Notes: generated from the sequence alone by a model not told the origin. 64,000 bases of DNA from RCC90-49c sp051016155 (GCA_051016155.1 CP136537.1:496001-560000); one strand, 5' to 3'. Numbered from the stretch's first letter, positions 9,259 to 18,742 are shown. Made by a program: numbers and translations.

Positions 9259-9555
9259 TCATTTACTTCTTACCAGCACATCAGCCAGGTCCAGGCCTTC
9301 TTGCTTGGCTAGTGTTGGCACCAGCTGCTCAAGCCAATCTGAGACCTGCACAGGGCTGCCTAGTTCTTTCTGCAGCTTCTTCCCTTTTGTATGCCACAAG
9401 GCCCAACCCCCTGTATCGGGAAATAGCACCACGCTTCTCCCTCTTAGCGGCTTGCAGCGCTCGAGACTAAGCTGATGCAAGCTCCCCACGGAGAGCCAAA
9501 TCAGCTCAGGGCAGTAGCCACTGGCAATAAGGGCCATCTTCTCACTTTCTACCAG
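9259..9555 (-). pseudogene. C-terminal relic of DUF6371/toprim-type mobile-element protein
   Basis: About 98 residues, starting mid-protein with LVESEKMALIASGYCPELIW and ending at a normal stop. It is nearly identical to the last third of the intact protein at 38618-39565, including the toprim Glu (VESEK) and the VVLFPDTGG acidic motif. The N-terminal two thirds, with the zinc ribbon, are missing. The relic is cut exactly at 9556, where an IS481-type element begins, so the insertion destroyed or accompanied loss of the gene. It is the remnant of an integrated plasmid-like element anchored at tRNA-Ala. Confidence 0.85.
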
Positions 9556-10744
9556 TGTAATAGTCAGTATTTAATCTGACAAGTAGATAATTTTAGTTAG
9601 CTCTAGCGTCTGCTAACTCATAACTGTCTGAGCTGCCCTTCAGGTGCATCATCTCATTATGCTTCTCCACACTCAGGTGCTTACTTGAGAGCAACGTAGC
9701 CAACGGCGTCTTCCCATAACAATAACGCCCACTATGCACACGCTCCCCGTTGTAATAAGCTAACCATACATCCAAGTCCGTCTGTAACTCCTCTACACTC
9801 CTATATATCTTCTTGCGCATAGCACAATCAAAGAACTCCTGCTTCATCGTCCTGTTGAATCGCTCGCATATTCCGTTGCTCTGTGGAGAATACGCCCGCC
9901 TCATGCTATGACTTATCCCCTCGACTGATAAAATCAACTCATAGGCATGGTTCTCCAGTTTCCCTTTGTACTCTGTTCCTCGATCTGTTAGGATACGTAA
10001 GATAGGCACACCCTGCTGCTCATACCAAGGGAGCACGCGATCATTGAGCATAGCAGCGCTCGTTATCGCTGTCTTCTCATTGTAGAGCTTACAATCAGCT
10101 ACACGCGTGTAGGAGTCAATGTAGACTTGACCATAGACCTTGCCAATACCCTTAAAGTGTCCTACATAGTAGGTGTCCTGACAGCCTAGATAGCCTGGAT
10201 GCTCCGTATCGATCTCTCCATGGGCTTCCTTATCACGCTGATGCTTCTCCATGGCCTGGAGCTGGGTCTCAGTGAGCACAAGGCCTTCTTGTGCCATCTT
10301 AGCTTCTAAAGCCTGAAGTCTCTTTTTGATATTATTCAAGTCATTTCGGAGCCAAATAGAGCGAACGCCCCCAGGGGAAACGATAATACCTTGCTTTTTG
10401 AGCTCATTAGCGACGCTAAGTTGGCCATAAGCAGGAAAGTCAGTGCCCATTTGAACGACCGCTTTTTCAACAGCAGGCTCTACTCTATTAGCCAGGATAG
10501 GCTTTTTGCGACTGATCTCTAGCAATGCTTCTTGCCCACCTGTCTCAAAGAGCTCTTTAAAACGATAGTAGCTGTCTCGACTGTACCCCATGGTTTTGCA
10601 AGCAGCCGAGATGTTGCCCAGGCTCTTAGCGAGTTCAAGCAGTCCAATTTTGGGTTGGCTCATCTTCTGATTTAAGTTCACGGTTGTAGTAGTTTTAGCT
10701 GTTGTACCATTTAACCAATGTCAGATTAAATTTCAACTACTACA
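9556..10744 (-). mobile_element. IS481-type insertion sequence, intact copy 1
   Basis: 1189 bp. The ends are imperfect inverted repeats: TGTAATAGTCAGTATTTAAT at 9556 against TGTAGTAGTTGAAATTTAAT read inward from 10744. One transposase gene fills the element. Copy 2 at 15571-16759 has exactly the same length. I see no clear target-site duplication. Confidence 0.9.
9593..10681 (-). CDS. IS481 family transposase
   Basis: 362 aa. The N-terminal helix-turn-helix region (about residues 10-60) is typical of IS481 transposases, and an rve-type DDE integrase core occupies about residues 130-330. Acidic residues are visible in EIDTEHPGYL (first Asp), RILTDRGTEYKG (second Asp) and SNGICERFNRTMKQEF (Glu). 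It differs from the copy at 15634-16722 at only a few residues, so both copies moved recently. It reads full length and is probably active. Confidence 0.93.
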   Translation of the reverse strand: MNLNQKMSQPKIGLLELAKSLGNISAACKTMGYSRDSYYRFKELFETGGQEALLEISRKKPILANRVEPAVEKAVVQMGTDFPAYGQLSVANELKKQGIIVSPGGVRSIWLRNDLNNIKKRLQALEAKMAQEGLVLTETQLQAMEKHQRDKEAHGEIDTEHPGYLGCQDTYYVGHFKGIGKVYGQVYIDSYTRVADCKLYNEKTAITSAAMLNDRVLPWYEQQGVPILRILTDRGTEYKGKLENHAYELILSVEGISHSMRRAYSPQSNGICERFNRTMKQEFFDCAMRKKIYRSVEELQTDLDVWLAYYNGERVHSGRYCYGKTPLATLLSSKHLSVEKHNEMMHLKGSSDSYELADARAN

Positions 10745-10746
10745 AT

Positions 10747-10800
10747 TGTAGTGGTTGAAATTTAATCTGACATATAGATGATTTCGGGTAGCTCCACGTC
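10747..10800. repeat. IS481-type end remnant next to copy 1
   Basis: Two bases beyond the intact element, TGTAGTGGTTGAAATTTAAT repeats the terminal inverted repeat. It is followed by about 25 bp resembling the subterminal sequence of the other end (TAGATGATTT, GTAGCTCC). The transposase body is absent. Confidence 0.6.
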
Positions 10801-10877
10801 TGGGGCAAAGCTCCTGGCTTGTGCCAGTTGCTTTACACTAACAGGCCCAAAGGGCGCAGCAGATCACGTGCTTGCCC

Positions 10878-12506
10878 TTACCTCTTCTCAGGAACGAAGC
10901 TCTGTAGCACCTTCCCTTCAGCGCTCTGCAACTTGCCTTGCCACTGAGCAATCTCGCGCCTTTCAGAGGAGAAACTAATCCCCATAATGAGTAGCTTCTT
11001 CCCTATCTGCTCGTACCTTTTGCTGTACTCCCTCACCTGCGCCTGATTCATCGCTATAGCGGCTGGCTGATCTACCTTCAGCTCAAAAATATAGATCGTC
11101 TCCTTGAGCTCGCACATCACATCAATACGCCCCTTACTAGTCACTACCTCGGCTTGCGCCCTCATCCCTGAGAGCTCTAAGTAGGTCAAAAAGATCGCTT
11201 GATAGAACCCTTCTTTCGCCTTGGAGGAAGCATGATAAGGAATCTTAGCCAAGTGTACGTTCAACGCATTTACAAAAGCTGCTAGCGCATAGGCAGCTAG
11301 ATCGGCTCTGAGCTGACTAGCCGCACGGCTTACTGCTAGTGCGTCTACTTCTGTGAGCTCTTCTACAAGAGAGTTAAAAAAAGCCTTTCTTACTTCCCTA
11401 TTAGGGAAGTCTAAAGTATAGGTCGTTTCTCCTCCTTCCTGGTCGTAAGCATAGTCCTGAATGGTCAAATACCCCGTCTGAAACATAAGTGCTGGCAGCG
11501 GAATACGTTCGACCTTGCTGATAGCCGCGAGTCTGCTTTCAGTAGCAGCCATGGCGCTTAGAGACAGCGCTGCCTGAGGTCTTTTTGCTATTTCATGCAT
11601 TAAAAACGAAGGGGTACCACTATCATACCAGTAGCTTCTGGGCTCTTTTTCATCGAGAAAATTGAGCGTGGAGAAAGGATTGTACACCTGCGTTGCTGCT
11701 TTGGAGAAGCGATAACCATTGTACCATTCTTTGATCTCTGCTAAGACCGCTTCTTCGGAGCTCTGCTCTCCTGGCTGACTCCTTGCCTCAGTGATGGCCT
11801 CGATGTGCTCGTCAAAGTACTGAATGAGTTCCTCTTCAGTATAGCCCATCATGCCTGCGTACTGAGGGAGCATGGTGATGTCCTTTAAGTGATTAGGCCC
11901 AGAAAAGAGCGAGACCTGAGAGAACTTGCTAATGCCTGTCACAAAGGTGAAGCGGATATGGGTTTCCTGGCTTTTGAGCACCTTGTAGAAGTTACGGAGC
12001 ATTTCTCTATTCTCTTCTGCTAGCTCGGGCTTCTTCAGGTGATCAATCAAGGGGCTGTCGTACTCATCGATGAGTACGACAACGGGATTTTTTTCAGCCA
12101 AGGCTGTAATCAATCTTTTGAGTTTTGATTGATAGGAAGCTCCGCTAACAGTAATTCCATGTAGCTTACCGAGGTCCTCTAGCGCTTCATTTAACCCTGT
12201 ATTCAGGGCATTAGGAGTCTCATTGGCAATCTCTGAAAAGTCAAAGTGAAGGACAGGATGAGACTGCCAATCATAATGACTCTCATAAATGGCACAGCCT
12301 TTAAAGAGCGCTTTATGGCCTTTGAAAATCTCTTTGAGCGTATTGAGGAACAAAGACTTCCCAAATCTCCTAGGGCGAGAGAGGAAGTAGTGCGGGGCGT
12401 CTCCTTCGATGAGTTGTAGGGCAAAGGGGGTCTTGTCGACATAAATATAGGCGCCTTTAAAGAGAATTTTCTCAATACTCTGAATGCCGATAGGAAGCTT
12501 TTTCAT
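10878..12506 (-). CDS. AAA-ATPase-like / PD-(D/E)XK nuclease family protein (paralogue 1 of 4)
   Basis: 542 aa from the ATG at 12504-12506. All four paralogues in the window share MKKLPIGIQSI at this point, so I reject an upstream ATG at 12618-12620. N-terminal AAA-ATPase-like domain (PF09820 type): Walker A SRPRRFGKSLF near residue 45 and Walker B VVVLIDEYDSPLI near 145. C-terminal DUF1703 nuclease domain: GRIDV followed by IYIFELKV, the D...ExK catalytic pattern, near residues 470-490. The family is expanded in Bacteroidota and especially in amoeba symbionts. Its role is unknown; mobile-element association or host interaction have been suggested. It sits inside a decayed element. Confidence 0.88.
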   Translation of the reverse strand: MKKLPIGIQSIEKILFKGAYIYVDKTPFALQLIEGDAPHYFLSRPRRFGKSLFLNTLKEIFKGHKALFKGCAIYESHYDWQSHPVLHFDFSEIANETPNALNTGLNEALEDLGKLHGITVSGASYQSKLKRLITALAEKNPVVVLIDEYDSPLIDHLKKPELAEENREMLRNFYKVLKSQETHIRFTFVTGISKFSQVSLFSGPNHLKDITMLPQYAGMMGYTEEELIQYFDEHIEAITEARSQPGEQSSEEAVLAEIKEWYNGYRFSKAATQVYNPFSTLNFLDEKEPRSYWYDSGTPSFLMHEIAKRPQAALSLSAMAATESRLAAISKVERIPLPALMFQTGYLTIQDYAYDQEGGETTYTLDFPNREVRKAFFNSLVEELTEVDALAVSRAASQLRADLAAYALAAFVNALNVHLAKIPYHASSKAKEGFYQAIFLTYLELSGMRAQAEVVTSKGRIDVMCELKETIYIFELKVDQPAAIAMNQAQVREYSKRYEQIGKKLLIMGISFSSERREIAQWQGKLQSAEGKVLQSFVPEKR

Positions 12507-12699
12507 GGCTTGGGTCTTTGAAAGCAAATCTAATACGCATACACCAAAGTCAAATAGCGCTACACTTCTATCTCCAATACAGGTGCCAGCAAACCTCTCA
12601 CTGCGATCATGCAGCAGCAAAAAGTAAATCTTGGCTTGTTTATAGCACTTTTTGGGCTGAAATAGCCTTTATTTCAGAAAAATAGCTCCTTGCTGATCA

Positions 12700-12830
12700 G
12701 CAGCTTCCCAAGCCCCTGCAAGACAAAAGAGTGGCACTATTCTCCAATACAGGGAGCTGGACCCCATGACACCAGCAAGCCAAGGTGCTGGCAAAGACTC
12801 TCGGCAGCCCTGTGCAGGTCTCAGATTGAG
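12700..12830 (+). pseudogene. Degenerate relic of the toprim protein
   Basis: On the plus strand the frame reads KPLQDKRVALFSNTGSW, matching KPLRGRRVVLFPDTGGW of the intact protein at 38618-39565. After a frameshift it reads TLGSPVQVSD and stops. Both pieces align in order with the intact C-terminus. This is a third, badly decayed copy, evidence of repeated element insertion and loss here. Confidence 0.7.
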
Positions 12831-12907
12831 CCCCCCTGCTCACGGCTACAAGAGCGGTGCCCTCAGAAGCTACCACTGCAAGCGCTCACTAGCTTAGAAA
12901 ATGCTTG

Positions 12908-13918
12908 TCAGTAAGGGTCAACAAGCTCCTCTACGGTGCGCCTCACCTGATGAAAGTGAGCGTTGGCATCTACTTCTCTTCTAATCTCGGGCAGCTTTCT
13001 AAGGTGCTTGTAGTGAAGAGCCGAGTCATAAGCGCTAAGGGGGACAAACCGTTTTTTAAAAGGGCCTCCATGCGGGATTCTCCCGACAAACTCGCCTACC
13101 TCGAGCTCCATCAGGGCCTGGGGCGTAAGTGCGGGCTCATCTTTCTGACTGACCGTGCGGCTCAAGCGGCCCTCAGCATAGGTCTTAGAGACTTGCTCCT
13201 TCTCCCTTGTGCCTAGCTGCTCGCTCCAGAGCTTTGAGACACTGTACTGACTTCTGCCAACAAACTGGTTCGAAAAGGTCTCTTGCAACTCTTGGGCGCC
13301 AGTATTGCCATACGTCTTTTCTAACTGCGCTAGGTTTTGAAGCGCGACAATCGTAGCAATGCCATACTTTCTAGCCGTAGCAGGCACCTCACTGAGCTGC
13401 GGAAGATAAAGCGTAGGGAGCTCATCGATAAGCATAAAGCTCTTGTTTCTACCATTTCCGTACATATTGCTAGCAAGCACGGAGAGGATCATAGCTAGTA
13501 TGGGGGAGAGCATCTGCTTTTCTGTAGGGGTGTTGCCAAGACACACCAGGAGCGGATGTTGGGGATCATTAATGGTGAGAGGAAAGTCCTGCCCTCCTAA
13601 GACCCAGAAAAGATGGGGATCAATCAGCGGATCAAGTGTAACCTTAAAGTTAGCCATCACCCCTGCGAGCTGCTCAGGAGCCCCTTCAGCGGCATCTAAG
13701 ATGGGGCTGGCATAGAGCGAGGCCTCACTATCAGATTTGATAAGGGCCAAGAGCTTTCTTGTAGGCTGCAATCCCAGCATGATCACGTGGGGAAGATTGC
13801 AGTGCATAGGATACTGGTTGGCAAGCAGGACGATAAGCGCTTTTAAAAGGGCATAAGTATTCTTAAGCCAGAAGTCTTCTTTTTGCGCGAGGTCAGGAGT
13901 GAGGTTAGTGAGCAGCAC
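12908..13918 (-). pseudogene. TraG/TraD-type conjugative coupling protein, C-terminal fragment
   Basis: 336 codons covering the C-terminal half of a type IV coupling ATPase. The Walker B-like segment SFMLIDELPTLYLP, the motif IATIVALQNLAQL and the C-terminal YSVSKLWSEQLGTREKEQVS match the TraM-binding/TraG_C region. The N-terminus, with the membrane anchor and Walker A, is absent: the frame ends where a group II intron begins at 13922. In the intact gene this ATPase would feed the relaxosome to a conjugation channel. Its presence shows the 9-17 kb region descends from a conjugative element. Confidence 0.85.
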
Positions 13919-13921
13919 TTT

Positions 13922-14905
13922 GTGCGACGTTGAAGTCGTGTAAATAACTGTTCTACAAAGATAGAACCGGCTGTGCTACCAGCTGTATCCTACCGATATA
14001 TGCGTCTCTGGTAACGGAGGGGTGTAAAGCTATCGGGACAATGTACTTCGGCCTCTGGCCCTATGATAATCGTGAGAGGACATAGTATCCGCTAGTGCTA
14101 GGCGGATAGAAGGCTAGGATTGATGGTATGGTCAACATATGTGAACTACTATTTGAAGCATCGTCAGCTCAAACAAGCCAAAAGCACTGATAGGCTTGAG
14201 CCAAAAGGCAATGCAACCGGGTCGTCCCCGTAATGTGTGGGGGCGCGTAGCCCATCAGGTTGCCGGTGTATAGGTAGGACCTAACCCAACAGTGTTACTT
14301 ACACGGAACACGGTAAGCCCGTCATTCTCCCACTGGGAAAGCGATCCGCAAGGAAAGCCGATGGGATGGCGGGTAAAGGAGGATAGAGAAAGCGAAGGCC
14401 GCCCTGTAATGGGGCGGATAGGGCTTGCGCCTCATAAGGCAAGATCAGCCCACGCGAAAGCGGGCAGACTTCTATCTGGTCTCTAATTACAAGATCGCTA
14501 GCAGAACCTTAAAAGAGAAAAAAGCAAATGATGACGCAAGTTGGTGCATTCTCTACACAGCCCTCGCATTGGCACCAGATTAACTGGCAACAATGCCACA
14601 GGAATGTGGCAAGGCTGCAAGCCCGTATTGTAAAGGCTACACAAAATAAGCAACACGGCAAGGTCAAAGCCCTCCAATGGGTGCTCACGCACTCATTCTC
14701 GGCCAAGGCCATCGCCGTAAAGCGAGTAACTGAAAACAGAGGCAGGAAAACCCCAGGAATAGACGGCCAAACTTGGCAGACTCCCCGAGAGAAATACCAA
14801 GCAATAGGGCTGCTACAAAGGAGAGGCTACCGTCCAGGGCCAGTAAGGAGAGTATATCTCCCCAAAGCCAATGGAAAACGCCGCCCTTTAGGCATACCCA
14901 CGGTT
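13922..14905 (+). mobile_element. Group II intron, 3'-truncated, inserted in traG
   Basis: Begins GTGCGACG, the conserved 5' end of group II introns. About 600 bp of structured non-coding sequence (domains I-III region) follow, then the start of a maturase/reverse transcriptase gene. The element stops inside the RT at about 14905, where a serine-recombinase fragment begins. RT domains X and D and intron domains V/VI are missing, so it cannot splice. Confidence 0.75.
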
Positions 14906-14914
14906 GCTTCATAA
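14528..14914 (+). pseudogene. Group II intron reverse transcriptase/maturase, N-terminal fragment
   Basis: 128 codons. The frame carries family landmarks in order: WQQCHRNVARLQARIVKA, LTHSFSAKAIAVKRV, NRGRKTPGIDGQTW and YRPGPVRRVYLPKANGKRRP. It ends after LGIPT, where intact enzymes continue into RT motif 3. Everything C-terminal (polymerase YADD box, maturase domain) is lost at the junction near 14905. The gene lies inside the intron starting at 13922, on the same strand, as expected. Confidence 0.85.
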
Positions 14915-15519
14915 TACACTTCCTTCAATTTGTTGTTGGGATTCTGACATTCTCACTTTTGCTATCCTTTTTGAGTGCTGGACCCAAGTGCGTAAATGAG
15001 CTTCTTGTTCTTCTGAAAGCTGTAGCCAATATCTTCTGCCTGCTCGGCGATAAGATATTAACCCTTGATTTAACCAATAACGCACTACATGGTCGCTTAC
15101 ACCTAATCGGGTGCCTACTTCTCGGATCGTTTCCTCCCCTGCTCGCCTAGCAAAGGGGCCAGCAATTCGGTGTTTATAGCGGATCCAACTGATCACCGAA
15201 ACGCTAAAAGCATTGCCCTTATTGGTTCGTAGACCTTCTTCATTCAATTTTTGGGCAATAGCAGCCTCACTCAGTTCTTTCGATAACTCTCTGACACGAG
15301 CTACTAGTTGGCTTGAATGTTTCCAACGCTGATGGCAAGGCCTGGCCAAAGGCACCCTTAACTCCTCATCAGCTCCCCCCTGCCAGCGGATCAACATACG
15401 GACTTCTCCTTCACTGGTCTTTTTCTCTACCGTAATATCCTTGAGCAACAGCCGTAAGATACGTTTGCGGTCCTTGGCTTGTGTCGTTGGTGCATGCCAT
15501 AATTGCGGTAGATCATTGT
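14909..15519 (-). pseudogene. Serine recombinase, C-terminal fragment
   Basis: The frame opens at the edge of an IS481-type remnant (15520) with DLPQLWHAPTTQAKDRKRIL and continues LLLKDITVEK. This is the run that follows the zinc ribbon in large serine recombinases that bind DNA through a C-terminal domain. Further on, EAAIAQKLNEEGLRTNKG and TIREVGTRLGVSDHVVRYW are two helix-turn-helix-like segments of that same region. The catalytic N-terminal domain is missing, so this is inactive. It was cut upstream by the IS end and downstream abuts the truncated group II intron. Confidence 0.75.
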
Positions 15520-15568
15520 GTAATAGTCAGTATTTAATCTAACAAGTAGATAATTTTAGTTAGCTCTA
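15520..15568. repeat. IS481-type 3'-end remnant
   Basis: TGTAATAGTCAGTATTTAAT and the following 28 bp match the transposase-3' end of copy 1 (9556 onward) almost exactly, then stop where intact copy 2 begins at 15571. It is a solo end from an inverted, otherwise deleted element. Confidence 0.8.
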
Positions 15569-15570
15569 TG

Positions 15571-16759
15571 TGTAGTAGTTGAAATTTAATCTGACATTGG
15601 TTAAATTGTACAACAACTTAAACTACTACCATCATGAACTTAAACCAGAAGATTATCAAACCCAAAATTGGACTGCTTGAACTCGCTAAGAGTCTGGGCA
15701 ACATCTCGGCCGCTTGCAAAACCATGGGATACAGTCGAGACAGCTACTATCGCTTTAAAGAGCTCTTTGAGACAGGAGGGCAAGAAGCATTGCTAGAGAT
15801 CAGTCGCAAAAAGCCTATCCTGGCTAATAGAGTAGAGCCCCCTGTTGAAAAGGCGGTCGTTCAGATGGCCACTGACTTTCCTGCTTATGGGCAACTTAGA
15901 GTCGCTAATGAGCTCAAAAAGCAAGGTATTATCGTTTCCCCTGGAGGCGTTCGCTCTATTTGGCTCCGAAATGACTTGAATAATATCAAGAAGAGACTTC
16001 AGGCCTTAGAAGCTAAGATGGCACAAGAAGGCCTTGTGCTCACTGAGACCCAGCTCCAGGCCATGGAGAAGCATCAGCGTGATAAGGAAGCCCATGGAGA
16101 GATCGATACGGAGCATCCAGGCTATCTAGGCTGTCAGGATACCTACTATGTAGGACACTTCAAGGGCATTGGCAAGGTCTATGGTCAAGTCTACATTGAC
16201 TCCTACACGCGTGTAGCAGATTGCAAGCTCTACAATGAAAAGACAGCGATAACGAGCGCTGATATGCTCAATGACCGCGTGCTCCCTTGGTATGAGCAGC
16301 AAGGGGTACCTATCTTACGCATCCTAACAGATCGAGGAACAGAGTACAAAGGCAAACTGGAGAACCATGCCTATGAGTTGTTTTTATCGGTCGAGGGGAT
16401 AAGTCATAGCATGACGCGGGCTTACTCCCCGCAGAGCAACGGAATATGCGAGCGATTCAACAGGACGATGAAGCAGGAGTTCTTTGATTGTGCTATGCGC
16501 AAGAAGATATATAGGAGTGTAGAGGAGTTACAGACGGACTTGGATGTATGGTTAGCTTATTACAACGGGGAGCGTGTGCATAGTGGACGTTATTGTTATG
16601 GGAAGACGCCGTTGGCTACGTTGCTCTCAAGTAAGCACCTGAGTGTGGAGAAGCATAATGAGTTGATGCACCTGAAGGGCAGCTCAGACAGTTATGAGTT
16701 AGCAGACAGGAGAGCTAACTAAAATTATCTAATTGTCAGATTAAATACTGACTATTACA
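15571..16759 (+). mobile_element. IS481-type insertion sequence, intact copy 2
   Basis: 1189 bp with the same inverted repeats as copy 1, TGTAGTAGTTGAAATTTAAT at 15571 and the TGTAATAGTCAG end read inward from 16759. The right end joins directly to a frame encoding an Rpn-family protein whose first residues are missing, so this insertion truncated that gene. Confidence 0.92.
15634..16722 (+). CDS. IS481 family transposase (copy 2)
   Basis: 362 aa, nearly identical to the product at 9593-10681. Differences are scattered single residues, for example QKIIKPK for QKMSQPK near the start and PPVEKAVVQMATD for PAVEKAVVQMGTD. The HTH region and all three DDE acidic residues are intact (IDTEHPG, LTDRGTEY, CERFNRT). 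The gene fills the 1189-bp element with short non-coding ends. High identity between copies on opposite strands makes this pair a ready substrate for inversion of the 9.5-16.8 kb segment. Confidence 0.93.
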   Translation: MNLNQKIIKPKIGLLELAKSLGNISAACKTMGYSRDSYYRFKELFETGGQEALLEISRKKPILANRVEPPVEKAVVQMATDFPAYGQLRVANELKKQGIIVSPGGVRSIWLRNDLNNIKKRLQALEAKMAQEGLVLTETQLQAMEKHQRDKEAHGEIDTEHPGYLGCQDTYYVGHFKGIGKVYGQVYIDSYTRVADCKLYNEKTAITSADMLNDRVLPWYEQQGVPILRILTDRGTEYKGKLENHAYELFLSVEGISHSMTRAYSPQSNGICERFNRTMKQEFFDCAMRKKIYRSVEELQTDLDVWLAYYNGERVHSGRYCYGKTPLATLLSSKHLSVEKHNELMHLKGSSDSYELADRRAN

Positions 16760-16760
16760 C

Positions 16761-17630
16761 TTTTTCAAACGCAGTTTAGAGCATACCCCCATTGCTCAGG
16801 CATTTTTCAGCCAGCATCTGCCCGCCCATCTCAAGCCCCTCGTAGCCCTTGACAGGCTACAGCGCGTTGATAGAACCAGTACCGATGCCCAGCTCAAGCA
16901 GCGCCACCGAGATATTAGCTACGAAGCGCCCCTCGAGAAGCACAACACCTTACTGCTCTGTGCAGAGCACCAAGGCAAGCCAGAGCTCATGATGCTGGTA
17001 CGTCTGTTGCGCTACGATGCCGATGGGATAGAGACTTACGTGCAAAAGCATCAAAAGTGGCCTGTAGTAGTGAATATTGTCTTTACGCAGGCACCAGCTT
17101 GGCCTTCTCCTTCGACCACGCAAGAGGCCTATGAGCGCCCAGCACTGGGCGTGCAAGAGCTCAGCATCCGCTACCATCTGGTGCAGATACAAAACTATAG
17201 CGATCAGGAGGTGCTGAGCCATGGTTGGTGCGCGCCGATGGAGCTATTGATTAAGCACAGTGAAAGCGGTAATTTTGAGCTAGGAGCAAAGGCGTATCGC
17301 ACGGCGTTTGAGGCCTGCTTAGAAGAAGTAGGGGAAGGGTACCTCGAGACGATGCTAACGTATGCGGTCTCGCTGAGTCGTCCCGAAGCAGGGAAAAAGA
17401 TGTTTGATTTTATAAGTGAAGTACTCATCGATAAAAAAGATATGATTATGACTTACGGCCAACAATTACGACAAGAAGGTAGACAAGAAGGTCTACACCA
17501 AGGCATGCAACAGGGCATCCAGCAAGTGGCCAAAAGCCTCCTCTCCCAGCTGCATTTGGACCTAAAGGCTGTGCAGAAAGCGACAGGCCTGAGCCAAGAA
17601 GAGCTCGAGCGCCTCCAAAAAGAGGAGTAG
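16761..17630 (+). pseudogene. Rpn family recombination-promoting nuclease/putative transposase, 5'-truncated
   Basis: The frame is open from the first base after the IS481 end. It reads FFKRSLEHTPIAQAFFSQHL and then LKQRHRDISYEAPL, LLCAEHQGKPELMMLVRLLR and a C-terminal tail rich in RQEG/QQGMQQG repeats. These are the landmarks of the Rpn/YhgA-like PD-(D/E)XK family, including the RHxDI and LxxEHQ strands. Only the first few residues and the start codon are missing. An internal ATG (16989) could still give a shorter product. Rpn proteins promote RecA-independent recombination in E. coli; activity of this remnant is doubtful. Confidence 0.85.
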
Positions 17631-17821
17631 TGCCCCATTTGCCTGCCTGGATGAAGGATGCTGGTGGGAAGGCGTCTTCTTAGCACGCACTCTCTCACCT
17701 ACTTTCTGTGAAGCTATTAGACACTTCTTTTGCGTAAAAGTGTATATACTTTGTTTTTGTGCCATTAACATATATGTTTGCATTAGTACTATTATGTATT
17801 ACTAAGAGACATATAAGAAAC

Positions 17822-18054
17822 ATGATGGCGAAACATCTTCGATCAAAACGACTTTTGAGGTCCCTTTCCCTTTCCCTTTCCAAGCAGCTCGAAGCTGAGC
17901 GAGCCAAGTGGATTCAAGAAGGAAGAAGTATTGAGCGGCACGAGCTAGCCAGGGCCCTGCTCATAGAAGGCTACTCCTTTGCGCTTGTCAGGGGGCTCAC
18001 GCGGGCCTGAGCCGCGAGCAGATTGCTGCCTTCTGTGAGCAGAAACGCGCCTAG
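17822..18054 (+). pseudogene. Rpn-tail-like small gene, frameshifted (copy 1)
   Basis: From ATG 17822 the frame reads MMAKHLRSKRLLRS, then LSLSLS encoded by a CCCTTT hexanucleotide repeat, then EGRSIERHELARALLIEGYS, a segment like the C-terminal tails of Rpn proteins. It stops early after LTRA. Removing a 2-bp CG insertion in the CACGCGGGCC stretch restores LTGLSREQIAAFCEQKRA up to a stop at 18054. The second copy (24656-24918) is frameshifted within about 10 bp of the same place by a different change. Confidence 0.55.
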
Positions 18055-18079
18055 CACGCCTTCTCCGCTACTTGACGCT

Positions 18080-18457
18080 ATGAGCAAGAAAGGCCTCTTT
18101 CCCCTCAAGCCCCACTCACAAAGCCTGAGCACTACAAGTGAGCAAGAGAAGCTATTCTGGGTGCGTGCAGGAGAAACCTTTTTCCAGGTCTTTCAACTCC
18201 ATCTTGATGGCCAGCATTACTACAAAGCCGTCTGCGCCTTGCACCAGGCCACTGCTTGCTACTACACGGCCCTCATCCTGAGCAGCACCTACGAGCAGCA
18301 GCACCAAGTAGAGGAGCTCTTGGCGCTTCTAAGAGAGCTATCTGGGCAGCCGAGAGAGGTGATCTGCCCTCATGCGCTGGCAGCTCTTGCCCAGTGCGTT
18401 TTCCTTGTCAGAGGCCTCAGCGAGCTTTCTTGTGCGGCTCTTTGCTCGCCCTCCTAA
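18080..18457 (+). CDS. Small HEPN-like protein (copy 1)
   Basis: 125 aa from ATG 18080. I choose this start because the second copy begins at the equivalent ATG. The core, LFWVRAGETFFQVFQLHLDG then KAVCALHQATACYYTALIL, resembles the helical HEPN fold in which an HQA...A motif precedes a CYYTALIL helix. The C-terminal third is Leu/Ala-rich helix. The usual RxxxxH nuclease motif is not evident, so any RNase function is unproven. It follows the Rpn-tail gene by 25 bp and precedes the conserved leader of the symporter genes. The other copy (24923-25309) is broken. Confidence 0.55.
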   Translation: MSKKGLFPLKPHSQSLSTTSEQEKLFWVRAGETFFQVFQLHLDGQHYYKAVCALHQATACYYTALILSSTYEQQHQVEELLALLRELSGQPREVICPHALAALAQCVFLVRGLSELSCAALCSPS

Positions 18458-18471
18458 TGTGCCCCACCCCT

Positions 18472-18630
18472 GACCAGCTTTAGGACAACTCTCTAGACAC
18501 TGAGAGGCAAAAAAGCTTCCCTAGATCGTACAAGTATCTTTTTTAGTATCTTCTGCACTTAGCAAAGGGTAGATAGAACCTTCCTAAGAAAGCTTTCCCT
18601 CCAACCCCCCTCTATCGTGCAAAGGCAAAT
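18472..18630 (+). repeat. Conserved long leader, copy I
   Basis: Homologous to 27520-27680 and 63376-63530. Shared blocks in order are TGACCA..TTTAGGACAA, AAAAAAGCTTCC, CTGCACTTAGC, GAACCTTCCTAAGAAAGCTT, a C-rich run, then CGTGCAAA. TGCAC and GTGCA bracket a segment of about 75 bp. It lies upstream of the first symporter here and upstream of lipoprotein genes elsewhere. Confidence 0.65.
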
Positions 18631-18693
18631 GCTCAGGAGTTACGATGGGTTCGACAGGCCTGGTCTGGTCAACCATCTTTGTTTAGTTTAGTG

Positions 18694-18723
18694 TTGCTTT
18701 GGAGTGATAGGCATTCATATAGT
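18694..18723 (+). promoter_or_regulatory. Putative promoter of symporter 1
   Basis: TTGCTT (18694-18699), an 18-bp spacer and TATAGT (18718-18723). The same spacing is kept at 20464-20493 before symporter 2. Arms CATCTTTGTTTAGTTTAG (18674-18691) and CTAAACACAAATAAAGATG (18727-18745, containing the start codon) form an inverted repeat around it. Confidence 0.45.
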
Positions 18724-18742
18724 TCACTAAACACAAATAAAG

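Noticed and set aside
12690..12914. A 74-codon plus-strand gene
   Set aside because: The region is better explained as a frameshifted toprim relic. The open frame only partly overlaps the matching frame and has no family-like sequence beyond it.
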